Of a DNA stretch of 33,264 bases, positions 16,906 to 23,857 are shown in pieces. The stretch's first letter is position 1. Each line of letters starts with the position of its first letter. The translations under genes and the position numbers were made by a program. The notes under the pieces are model-generated. The model saw nothing but the letters and a program-made list of their open reading frames with translations, did not search any database and was not told where the DNA came from. Where the stretch lies: contig DAINSQ010000035.1 in the NCBI GenBank assembly GCA_036741235.1, positions 1 to 33,264 on the forward strand. Direction: 5' to 3'. The stretch is from JABWBR01 sp036741235 (GTDB taxonomy: Bacteria; Bacteroidota; Bacteroidia; Chitinophagales; Saprospiraceae).

Positions 16906-16932
16906 ATGGAGTATAATTCGCGCGGTTTATGA
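16906..16932 (+). promoter_or_regulatory. possible 8-codon leader ORF overlapping the Rel/Spo start
   Basis: An ATG at 16906 opens MEYNSRGL followed by TGA. The TGA overlaps the ATG of the Rel/Spo gene (ATGA at 16929-16932). Given the promoter at 16892-16899, this ATG would lie at or next to the mRNA 5' end. It may couple translation to the main gene, or it may be chance. Confidence 0.3.
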
Positions 16933-19265
16933 TTACGACAGCCAATACGACAGCGCCTCAGGCCGACCAGGAAAAGGAACGCGAAGAGGAGGAACTGCAA
17001 CAGCATGAGAATGACAAGCAGATAAAATATTCTTTTCCCATGAGCGAAGAGGAGGAACGTAAGCTTATTCAAAAAGCCTACCGCAAATTGCTCCGCTCTA
17101 TAAAGTCGGAAATGGACGCCACCGACCGGCGCAATATCCGGATGGCCTACGATCTTGCCGTGGAGGCGCACAGCAAACAACGCCGAAAGTCGGGCGAGCC
17201 CTATATTCTCCACCCTATCGCAGTAGCCCGCATTTGCGCCGAAGAGATCGGGCTGGGCCCCACAGCCGTGGTCGCGGCATTATTACACGATGTGGTGGAA
17301 GATACCGACGTGACCCTCGACGATATCAAAGCCAAATTCGGACCCCATATCGCTAAAATGGTGAACGGCCTCACCAAATTGGACAGCGCCTACAACGCCG
17401 AAAGCCCCCAAGCCGAAAATTTCAAAAAGGTGCTGAGCACGCTGGTGGAAGATGTGCGTATCGTGCTGATAAAAATGGCCGACCGCCTCCACAATATGCG
17501 AACCCTAGGCGCTATGCCCTTGCATAAACAACTCAAAATAGCCGCCGAAACCAGCTATATCTATGCCCCGCTTGCCCACCGGCTGGGGCTTTACAATTTT
17601 AAAACCGAATTCCTCGATCTGTGTATGAAAATCACAGATCGCGATCAATACAACGAAATCGCCCGCAAACTCCAGGATACCAAACGCTCGCGCGAGAAGT
17701 ATATTAAGGAGTTCCTCGCGCCGATCAATGAAAAACTGGATACCCTCCAACTCGGCAATCACAAATTGGCCTATGACAGCTTTGGCCGCTCCAAGTCTAT
17801 TTATTCGGTCTGGAATAAACTCAAAACCAAACACGTACCCTTCGAGGAGATCTACGACCTCTTCGCCGTGCGAATCGTACTGGATGTGCCGCCCGAACAA
17901 GAAAAATCAATGTGCTGGCAGGTGTATTCTATCGTTACCGATGTTTACAGACCGATTCCCGAGCGACTCAAAGACTGGATTTCCATTCCCAAATCCAATG
18001 GCTACGAATCGCTGCACACTACCGTAATCGGCCCCAAAGGCCGCTTTGTGGAAGTCCAAATCCGCACCGAACGCATGGACGAAATCGCCGAACGCGGTTT
18101 CGCCGCCCACTGGAAATATAAAGGCGTAGGCAACCAATCGGACGTGTACGAGCGCTGGCTCGACAGCGTGCGCGAAACGCTCGATACCAACAACAGCGAC
18201 GCCGTTGAGTTTTTGTTCGATTTTAAATCGAATAACCTGTTCAACGACGAGGTGTACGTCTTTACCCCCAAAGGCGATATGCGCATACTGCCCAAAGGCG
18301 CTACCGCGCTCGACTTTGCGTTTAGCATCCACACCGACGTAGGCTATCACTGCAAAGCCGTTAAAGTTAACAACCTGCTCGTACCCCTGGGCCATGAACT
18401 CCACAACGGCGATCAGGTGCAGGTCATTACCGATAAACGCCAAAAACCCAGCGAAGACTGGGTGAAAATCGTCATTACCGGCAAAGCCCGAGGCAAAATC
18501 AGGTCGCTGCTCAAAGAAGAACGCCGCCATCAAACCGAGTTGGGCAAAGAAGAACTGGAGCGCAAGTTTAAAAAACAAAAAGTCGATTATTTCGACGAAG
18601 CCGTCGACCTGGTTACCAGGTTTTTCGGGTTTAATTCCCGGCTCGACCTCTACCACGCCATTATGACCGAAAAATTCAGCCCCGCTGAAATTTTCACTCA
18701 ATTTCGCGTGGAAAACGGCCACCTCACGGCCATTGAGATACCCAAAACCGGCGAGACCGGTGAAGACAAGGCCCTCAAACCCGGAATCGGCAAAAAAATC
18801 ATCGGCAAACCGCGCCTGCTGATCAACGGCGAACCCGCCGAGCGCTACGACTACGTGTTCGCCACTTGCTGCAACCCCGTTCAAGGCGACGCAGTTTTCG
18901 CCTACCTGACCTCCAACGCCGGCCTGAAAATCCACCGCGTCAATTGTCCCAACGCCAATAATCTGATGGCCAATTACGGCTACCGGATTTTGCGCGCCGA
19001 CTGGGTGGCTACCACCGGTACTAACTTTGTGGCCGACCTGCTGATAACCGGCGTTGACGACGGCCCCGGCGTTATCGAACGCCTCACCCGCCATATATCC
19101 AGCGAGTTGGGCCTCAATATCCGCCAGTTCTCAATTGCCGGCGATCAGGGGTATTTTGAAGGCAAAATCAGCCTTTTTGTGGCCAATACCGACCAATTGA
19201 ACCAGGCCATCAAAGCCCTCAAAAACCTGAAGAACATCTCAAGTGTTACCAGAGTAGAAGATTAA
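16929..19265 (+). CDS. bifunctional (p)ppGpp synthetase/hydrolase (Rel/Spo family)
   Basis: This enzyme makes and degrades the stringent-response alarmone (p)ppGpp. The 778 residues show the complete long-RSH order. The HD hydrolase has RKSGEPYILHPIAVA, the HD pair at His120-Asp121 (LLHDVVEDTD) and KMADRLHNMRTL. The synthetase domain has YDLFAVRIVLD and GYESLHTTVIGPKGRFVEVQIRT. A TGS domain follows (VYVFTPKGDMRILPKGATALDFAF), then a CC-containing conserved segment (ATCCNPVQGD, HRVNCPN), then a C-terminal ACT domain (DGPGVIERLT). Both catalytic centres look intact, hence bifunctional. The first ~40 residues are an acidic, low-complexity extension. It heads a tight operon with fur (6-nt gap) and the STAS gene. 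Confidence 0.95.
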   Translation: MITTANTTAPQADQEKEREEEELQQHENDKQIKYSFPMSEEEERKLIQKAYRKLLRSIKSEMDATDRRNIRMAYDLAVEAHSKQRRKSGEPYILHPIAVARICAEEIGLGPTAVVAALLHDVVEDTDVTLDDIKAKFGPHIAKMVNGLTKLDSAYNAESPQAENFKKVLSTLVEDVRIVLIKMADRLHNMRTLGAMPLHKQLKIAAETSYIYAPLAHRLGLYNFKTEFLDLCMKITDRDQYNEIARKLQDTKRSREKYIKEFLAPINEKLDTLQLGNHKLAYDSFGRSKSIYSVWNKLKTKHVPFEEIYDLFAVRIVLDVPPEQEKSMCWQVYSIVTDVYRPIPERLKDWISIPKSNGYESLHTTVIGPKGRFVEVQIRTERMDEIAERGFAAHWKYKGVGNQSDVYERWLDSVRETLDTNNSDAVEFLFDFKSNNLFNDEVYVFTPKGDMRILPKGATALDFAFSIHTDVGYHCKAVKVNNLLVPLGHELHNGDQVQVITDKRQKPSEDWVKIVITGKARGKIRSLLKEERRHQTELGKEELERKFKKQKVDYFDEAVDLVTRFFGFNSRLDLYHAIMTEKFSPAEIFTQFRVENGHLTAIEIPKTGETGEDKALKPGIGKKIIGKPRLLINGEPAERYDYVFATCCNPVQGDAVFAYLTSNAGLKIHRVNCPNANNLMANYGYRILRADWVATTGTNFVADLLITGVDDGPGVIERLTRHISSELGLNIRQFSIAGDQGYFEGKISLFVANTDQLNQAIKALKNLKNISSVTRVED

Positions 19266-19271
19266 TAGCCA

Positions 19272-19763
19272 ATGGACGACATCATCAAGGAAGTAAAAAA
19301 CATTTTTGCCGCACACCTCGAAAGCAACGGTTTTCGAAAAACACCGGAACGCTTTGCAATCCTGGAAGAGATATACCGGCGCAGCGATCACTTTGACGCC
19401 GAAGCCCTCTATATCCATATGAAAAACCAGAACTACCGCGTCAGCCGGGCCACGGTTTACAACACCCTGGAGCTGCTGGTCAACTGCGACCTGGTAAAAA
19501 AACACCAGTTTGGCAAAAACCTGGCGCAATACGAAAAATCGTACGGCTTCAAACAACACGACCACCTCATTTGCGTGGATTGCGGGCGGGTACTCGAGTT
19601 TTGCGACCCCCGCATTCAACAAATCAAGGATATGATGGGCGATCTGCTCAAATTTCACATTACCCACCACTCCCTCAACCTCTACGGGCAATGTAACGGC
19701 GCCTGCGACCGCAAGCCCCAACCCGAGATCGTTGAACAAGAAGCAGAGCTGTCGAAACCCTGA
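19272..19763 (+). CDS. Fur-family metal-dependent transcriptional repressor
   Basis: The 163 residues match the Fur/Zur/PerR superfamily. An N-terminal winged helix has RKTPERFAILEEIYRRSDHFDAEALY and the recognition helix SRATVYNTLELL. The dimerisation domain has metal-site residues HDHLICVDCG (His-x-His and CxxC). A second Cys pair in GQCNGAC near the C-terminus completes a structural zinc site. The sequence does not decide between Fur, Zur and PerR. The C-terminus has a charged tail. It lies 6 nt after Rel/Spo and 3 nt before the STAS gene, so the three are cotranscribed, which would tie metal or oxidative regulation to the stringent response. Confidence 0.92.
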   Translation: MDDIIKEVKNIFAAHLESNGFRKTPERFAILEEIYRRSDHFDAEALYIHMKNQNYRVSRATVYNTLELLVNCDLVKKHQFGKNLAQYEKSYGFKQHDHLICVDCGRVLEFCDPRIQQIKDMMGDLLKFHITHHSLNLYGQCNGACDRKPQPEIVEQEAELSKP

Positions 19764-19766
19764 TGT

Positions 19767-20123
19767 ATGCAAAGCGATTTTACTATCGTTGAACGCCCAG
19801 GCGTACTGATTGTGTACGTCCACCACCTGCTGAGCGAAACAATCAACAAAGAAATTCTCAACGCCGTTCAAAGCGGAATTGACCAGGGATTTACTACCTT
19901 TGTCGTCGACCTGTCGGATGCGCCTTTTATCAATAGCGTAGGGCTGAATGTGCTCATCCACCTGATGTTGAGGGCTAAAGAAGCCGGCGGCAAAATGGCA
20001 TTGGCCAATGTGTCGGCCAAAGTACTCCAACTACTGGAAGTCACCAAGTTAAAGTCGATGTTCCTCATTGCCCCCGATATGGAGTCGGCAATGCAGCTGC
20101 TTTTGGCAGAGGAGGAAGAGTGA
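19767..20123 (+). CDS. STAS-domain protein (anti-anti-sigma factor-like)
   Basis: The 118 residues form a single STAS domain similar to SpoIIAA/RsbV. The strand FVVDLSDAPFINSVGLNVLIHL carries the conserved position just before the helix, with Ser57 in NSVGL matching the phosphorylatable Ser of anti-anti-sigma factors. No partner kinase is in the window. In Bacteroidota, stand-alone STAS proteins often work with distant RsbW-like or PP2C partners. The C-terminus ends in a Glu-rich tail. It is last in the Rel/Spo-fur operon. Confidence 0.85.
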   Translation: MQSDFTIVERPGVLIVYVHHLLSETINKEILNAVQSGIDQGFTTFVVDLSDAPFINSVGLNVLIHLMLRAKEAGGKMALANVSAKVLQLLEVTKLKSMFLIAPDMESAMQLLLAEEEE

Positions 20124-20175
20124 AAGAGGGAGAGAGGGAGGGAGTGTAATTTCTTAAACTATCAGATTAAAAACA

Positions 20176-21447
20176 ATGGCTGTAGATGTGCTTATCGGCC
20201 TGCAATGGGGCGACGAAGGGAAAGGCAAAGTAGTAGACTACCTGGCGCCCGATTACGATATCATTGCGCGTTTCCAGGGCGGGCCCAATGCCGGCCATAC
20301 CCTGAAATTTGACGGACAAAAATTCGTGTTGCACACCATACCCTCCGGCATTTTCCGCCCCGAACTGGTCAACCTCATCGGCAATGGCGTGGTGATCGAC
20401 CCTATTACGCTGGCGCGTGAACTCGACTTTCTGGAAAAAGCGGGCGTCGATTATCGCAGGCAATTGCTGGTGGCCCGCAAAGCCCACCTCATCCTGCCCA
20501 CCCACCGCTATATCGATGCTGCCTCGGAAAACGCCAAAGGCAAAGAGAAAATCGGCTCCACACTGAAAGGCATCGGCCCTACCTACATGGATAAAACCGG
20601 CCGCAACGGCCTGCGCGTGGGCGATTTGATGTCGCCCGACTTCGCCGCCAAATACGCCGCACTCAAGGCCAAACACCTGGTACTCGCCACGCTCTACCCC
20701 CCTATCGATTTCGACCTCGAAGCCGAAGAAAAACGCTGGATGGAGTGTATCGAGCTATTCAAATCACTGCAATTGGTTGATTGCGAATATTATATCAATG
20801 ACGCTATCGCAAATGGCAAACGTATATTGGCCGAAGGCGCACAGGGTTCTATGCTCGATATCGATTTCGGCACTTATCCCTATGTGACTTCCTCCAATAC
20901 GATTACTGCCGGCGTATGCACCGGACTGGGCGTTGCGCCTTCCCAGATCAGAGAGGTGATCGGCATTACCAAGGCCTATTGTACCAGGGTAGGCGGCGGG
21001 CCGTTCCCCACCGAGTTGCTCGACGCCACCGGTGACAAGCTGCGCACCGAAGGCCACGAATTCGGCTCTACCACGGGCCGCCCCCGGCGCTGCGGCTGGA
21101 TCGACCTGCCCCAACTGCGCTACAGCCTGCTGCTCAACGGCGTTACGCAGTTGGTAGTGACCAAAATCGATGTGCTCAATATTTTTGATGAAATTAGGGC
21201 TGCCGTGGCCTATCGCTACGACGGGCAGGAGACCTCGCAATTGCCCTACGATATGTGCCAGACCGATATTACTCCGGTATACGAATCATTCGCCGGCTGG
21301 CAACAACCGCTGAATGAGACCCGCAATTTTGACGACCTGCCCCACCAGGCACGCCTCTTCCTCACCCGCCTTCAACAATACCTCGGCGTGAGAATCAGTA
21401 TCGTGTCTATCGGGCCTGAGCGGGAGCAGTTGATACATAACGTCTAA
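20176..21447 (+). CDS. purA: adenylosuccinate synthetase
   Basis: PurA joins IMP and aspartate using GTP, the first committed step to AMP (EC 6.3.4.4). The 423 residues are of normal length. Visible motifs are the P-loop-like GLQWGDEGKGKVVDYLA with the catalytic Asp, GGPNAGHTLKF, TLKGIGPTYMDKTGRNGLR with IMP-binding residues, EGAQGSMLDIDFGTYPYVTSSNT, and GSTTGRPRRCGWIDLP with KIDVLN for GTP. The end is odd: the last codons read ...EREQLIHNV, and the 85 bp before HNV are repeated 2.4 kb away, where they continue as ...EREQLIILT. The current tail may therefore come from an integrated element. Confidence 0.97.
   Translation: MAVDVLIGLQWGDEGKGKVVDYLAPDYDIIARFQGGPNAGHTLKFDGQKFVLHTIPSGIFRPELVNLIGNGVVIDPITLARELDFLEKAGVDYRRQLLVARKAHLILPTHRYIDAASENAKGKEKIGSTLKGIGPTYMDKTGRNGLRVGDLMSPDFAAKYAALKAKHLVLATLYPPIDFDLEAEEKRWMECIELFKSLQLVDCEYYINDAIANGKRILAEGAQGSMLDIDFGTYPYVTSSNTITAGVCTGLGVAPSQIREVIGITKAYCTRVGGGPFPTELLDATGDKLRTEGHEFGSTTGRPRRCGWIDLPQLRYSLLLNGVTQLVVTKIDVLNIFDEIRAAVAYRYDGQETSQLPYDMCQTDITPVYESFAGWQQPLNETRNFDDLPHQARLFLTRLQQYLGVRISIVSIGPEREQLIHNV
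21351..21435 (+). repeat. left copy of the 85-bp purA-tail direct repeat (putative att site)
   Basis: This segment inside the 3' end of purA matches 23769-23853 at 82 of 85 positions, in the same orientation. It is the left boundary of the accessory segment. Confidence 0.85.
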
Positions 21448-21776
21448 ACCCTCAATAAGAGAAAAAATCCACTCAAGACGAAAATTTGTGTGGCGCTAAA
21501 TCATAAAAGCCCCCCTCAATGAGTACTAAATAATAATAAGGCGGGACGGACGGGTTACAAACGACAAGCATTAGATTGGGGCGAAGTGTACCTCGATCCG
21601 ACTTTTCAAGAGTAGACAGTCCTCCAGTGGGCGAAAATAATGGCGAATATGAAGTTCTCATTCGAATTTATTTTCAATAGAAATTAATTTTCGTATAATT
21701 AAGACAACAAGCGTTGATGATGATTTGGTCGTATTGATTATGAATTATGCTTTGAACCTTAAGCGTTAAATGTTAG
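21448..21776. other. AT-richer stretch without a recognisable gene
   Basis: No convincing gene is visible. A plus-strand frame is open from about 21540 to a TAG at 21678 and ends ENNGEYEVLIRIYFQ, but it lacks a start and a recognisable family. A second short plus frame ends ...VLIMNYALNLKR near 21769. Both look like decayed coding DNA or dispersed repeats. Composition is visibly more AT-rich than purA. Confidence 0.5.
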
Positions 21777-21827
21777 CTGGTTGGGCATGAGTTGGTTTTT
21801 CGGAGGGGGTCGGTGGGGGATATGTGA
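21777..21827 (+). pseudogene. decayed C-terminus of a second DUF234-type ATPase gene
   Basis: 21783-21827 matches the end of the intact ATPase gene (23469-23513) at 38 of 45 positions without gaps and in frame. The remnant reads GHELVFRRGSVGDM-stop and the intact gene reads GYELVFQGFSVGDM-stop. Similarity continues weakly to CTG at 21777 and is then lost. The rest of this copy has been deleted or scrambled. Confidence 0.7.
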
Positions 21828-21975
21828 GGCTCACCAGTTTTTTCAGGCGCTGGGGGGTGGTGAAGGGGGAACTGGGTGAAAGGGCTTGGTGTAATGCCCA
21901 GTTCTGCTGCGGAAAATTGGCAACCAGGATTATGGAGATGGGGAAAGGATGATTGAAGGATGTTTTTTGGTTGTC
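21828..21975. other. non-coding stretch inside the accessory segment
   Basis: G-rich sequence with several short G runs on the plus strand. No gene, RNA or clear repeat is recognised. Confidence 0.4.
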
Positions 21976-22092
21976 ATGCCCGCAAGGGCATCTACACGCG
22001 AAACGCTTGAATGGGCAAGTGTTAGCGCGATGTTGCAGATTCCCTTCGGGAAAGACAAAAAAGGAATAGTTATGCGCACACGGCGCTCGCCG
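21976..22092. repeat. cluster of four stem-loops, candidate structured repeat or RNA
   Basis: Four dyads follow one another. ATGCCC/GGGCAT closes a GCAA tetraloop (21976-21991). A long imperfect stem runs 21990-22040, including AACGCTTG with CAAGTGTT and CGCG with CGCG. TTCCC/GGGAA is at 22040-22052. CGGCG/CGCCG is at 22081-22092. The look is that of a dispersed Bacteroidota palindromic repeat or a structured RNA. No promoter is clear. Confidence 0.5.
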
Positions 22093-22144
22093 GTAAAGGG
22101 AATCTCCACCATCATAATATATGAGGTGTGTATGTCGTAAAATT

Positions 22145-22179
22145 ATCGTAACATAGGTTACGGTAACAGCCGTTACGAT
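22145..22179. promoter_or_regulatory. 35-bp nested palindrome upstream of the ATPase gene
   Basis: The outer arms ATCGTAAC and GTTACGAT, and the inner GTTAC-G-GTAAC, share the same centre (22162). The site can equally be read as two tandem GTAAC-N4-GTTAC dyads. It reaches to 8 bp from the -7 box and covers the -33 position, so it fits an operator for a dimer or tetramer. No dedicated regulator gene is nearby. Confidence 0.7.
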
Positions 22180-22187
22180 ATTTTTAT

Positions 22188-22195
22188 TACCTTTG
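22188..22195 (+). promoter_or_regulatory. -7 promoter element of the ATPase gene
   Basis: TACCTTTG matches TAnnTTTG and ends 4 nt before the ATG. Transcription would start at or near the start codon, giving a leaderless or nearly leaderless mRNA. Confidence 0.65.
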
Positions 22196-22199
22196 CAAA

Positions 22200-23513
22200 A
22201 TGAAATTCACAGATAGAAAAACAGAACTCAAGCTGCTAAATGCCACCCGGCAGATGTCGGCAAGTAAATCGTCGCAGATGACTGTAGTCGTTGGTCGGCG
22301 GCGTATCGGCAAAACCCGGTTAATTGTCGAAAGCCTGAAAAAAGAAAAGTATCTCTACTTTTTTGTAGCCCGAAAAGACGAAAGGCTACTTTGCGAAGAG
22401 TTTTCAGAACAAATCCGCGCAACGTTGGGCCTCAACGTTTATGGCGAAATCACTCGTTTTCGTGATATCTTTGGCTTACTATTGGATTATACAGAACGGG
22501 AACCCCTCACCCTGGTTATCGACGAATTCCAGGAATTCAACCGGATAAACCCGGCCGTTTACAGCGAAATACAGGATTTGTGGGACAGAAAAAAAGACCG
22601 CACCAAAATGAATCTAATCCTCAGCGGGTCGGTTTATTCGCTAATGAAAAAAATATTTGAAAGTAACAAAGAACCCCTCTTTGGGCGCGCCAACGAGAGG
22701 CTATACGTCAGGCCGTTTACAGTAGATACGCTCAAGACAATCATCTCGGAATACTATCCGCACTATGAGCCCAAAGACCTACTGGCATTTTACATATTCA
22801 GCGGCGGAGTACCCAAATACGTAGAAAATTTTGTGGATAAAAGCCTGCTCACCTTCGACGGTATGCTGGGGGAAATCCTGCGCGAGAATTCGCTTTTCCT
22901 GGAGGAAGGCAAAAATGTATTGATTGAAGAATTTGGCAAGGAATACACCACGTATTTTTCCATATTGTCGTTGCTTGCCTCGTCAAAAACCTCCCGAACC
23001 GAGATCGAAAGCATCCTGCAAAAAGATATAGGCGGATATTTAAGTCGCCTCGAATCGGATTACCAGATCATCCGAAAAATCCAGCCGATTTTTGCCAAAC
23101 CTGGCTCGAGAAATATCAAATACGAAATCGAAGATAATTTCCTCCATTTTTGGTTTCGGTTCATCTATAAAAACAGGGGCGCCGTTGAAATCGGGAATTT
23201 TGATTACCTCAAAAAACTGATCGTCCGGGATTTTCCAATGTATAGCGGCAGGTTTTTAGAAAAATATTTCATCGAAAAGTTATCGCTTTCCGGCGATTGG
23301 TCTGAAATAGGTAGCTATTGGGAAAGCGGTTTCCAAAATCAAATCGATATCGTCGCCATAAACCATATAGAAAAAAAAGCCCTCCTTGCCGAGGTGAAAC
23401 TCAACGAGAAACAATACTCGGAAGCGCAGCTAAAGGCTAAGACGCACCAGATTGCGAAAGTGCTGAGTGGGTATGAGTTGGTTTTTCAGGGGTTTTCGGT
23501 GGGGGATATGTAA
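22200..23513 (+). CDS. AAA ATPase with C-terminal DUF234 / PD-(D/E)xK-like domain
   Basis: The 437 residues begin with a P-loop ATPase of the archaeal ATPase_2 type: Walker A GRRRIGKT at 32-39, Walker B LTLVIDE at 103-109, and the sensor region LILSGSVYSLM. A winged-helix-like middle (residues ~240-330) follows. The C-terminal DUF234-like domain has the nuclease-fold spacing Asp383 (IDIVAI) and Glu398-x-Lys400 (LAEVKLN), preceded by Glu in EIGSYW. Family members are common in Bacteroidota and archaea, but their role is not established; DNA processing or a toxin-like role is inference. The gene is alone, AT-richer than its neighbours, lies between the two purA-tail repeats, and has a palindromic operator-like site over its promoter. 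Confidence 0.85.
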   Translation: MKFTDRKTELKLLNATRQMSASKSSQMTVVVGRRRIGKTRLIVESLKKEKYLYFFVARKDERLLCEEFSEQIRATLGLNVYGEITRFRDIFGLLLDYTEREPLTLVIDEFQEFNRINPAVYSEIQDLWDRKKDRTKMNLILSGSVYSLMKKIFESNKEPLFGRANERLYVRPFTVDTLKTIISEYYPHYEPKDLLAFYIFSGGVPKYVENFVDKSLLTFDGMLGEILRENSLFLEEGKNVLIEEFGKEYTTYFSILSLLASSKTSRTEIESILQKDIGGYLSRLESDYQIIRKIQPIFAKPGSRNIKYEIEDNFLHFWFRFIYKNRGAVEIGNFDYLKKLIVRDFPMYSGRFLEKYFIEKLSLSGDWSEIGSYWESGFQNQIDIVAINHIEKKALLAEVKLNEKQYSEAQLKAKTHQIAKVLSGYELVFQGFSVGDM

Positions 23514-23517
23514 AGAG

Positions 23518-23539
23518 GGAAGAGGCCGCAGCGTCTTCC
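23518..23539 (+). terminator. hairpin after the ATPase gene
   Basis: GGAAGA and TCTTCC form a 6-bp stem with a 10-nt loop, starting 4 nt after the stop. A CTTTTTG run follows about 14 nt later. It could be a terminator, but a weak one. Confidence 0.4.
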
Positions 23540-23768
23540 TGTAATACTCTCCTTTTTGTCGACAAAATTGGGGGAATTGGAAAATGATATCTACGTAATG
23601 AACTTCACTATTTCCAGCCATACTTGCTCATATTCCTTGCAGAACTCATTCGTTTAGCCTTATTTTGCAATATGCAGGTCATATATTAGTGCTGCAAAAC
23701 TCCAATTTGGGATGCGTTTTTATCTTGATAGGACTTACAAAATGTGAGATGGACATATAAACCATGAT
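23540..23768. other. non-coding stretch at the right end of the accessory segment
   Basis: No gene is recognised. On the minus strand an open stretch between two stops reads TNEFCKEYEQVWLEIVKFIT-stop (about 23595-23658). It has a protein-like composition and may be a leftover C-terminus of a lost gene. The rest is AT-rich. Confidence 0.4.
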
Positions 23769-23853
23769 ACGCCTCTTCCTCACCCGGCTTCAACAATACC
23801 TCGGCGTGAGGGTCAGTATCGTGTCTATCGGGCCTGAGCGGGAGCAGTTGATA
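23769..23853 (+). repeat. right copy of the 85-bp purA-tail direct repeat (putative att site)
   Basis: This matches 21351-21435 with three differences. Read in the purA frame they are CGC to CGG (silent), AGA to AGG (silent) and ATC to GTC (Ile to Val). The frame continues ILT-stop to 23865. An ATG at 23764 precedes it in frame, but a 33-residue product is unlikely to matter. Confidence 0.85.
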
Positions 23854-23857
23854 ATCC

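Noticed and set aside
17907..19094. Long minus-strand open frame opposite the Rel/Spo gene
   Set aside because: It is a shadow frame; all Rel/Spo domains are intact on the plus strand.
21930..22115. 61-codon minus-strand ORF over the stem-loop cluster
   Set aside because: It coincides with the palindromic repeat block and has no domain; probably spurious.
21448..23768. Integrase or transposase within the purA segment
   Set aside because: No frame shows tyrosine- or serine-recombinase or DDE motifs; only the ATPase and remnants are present.
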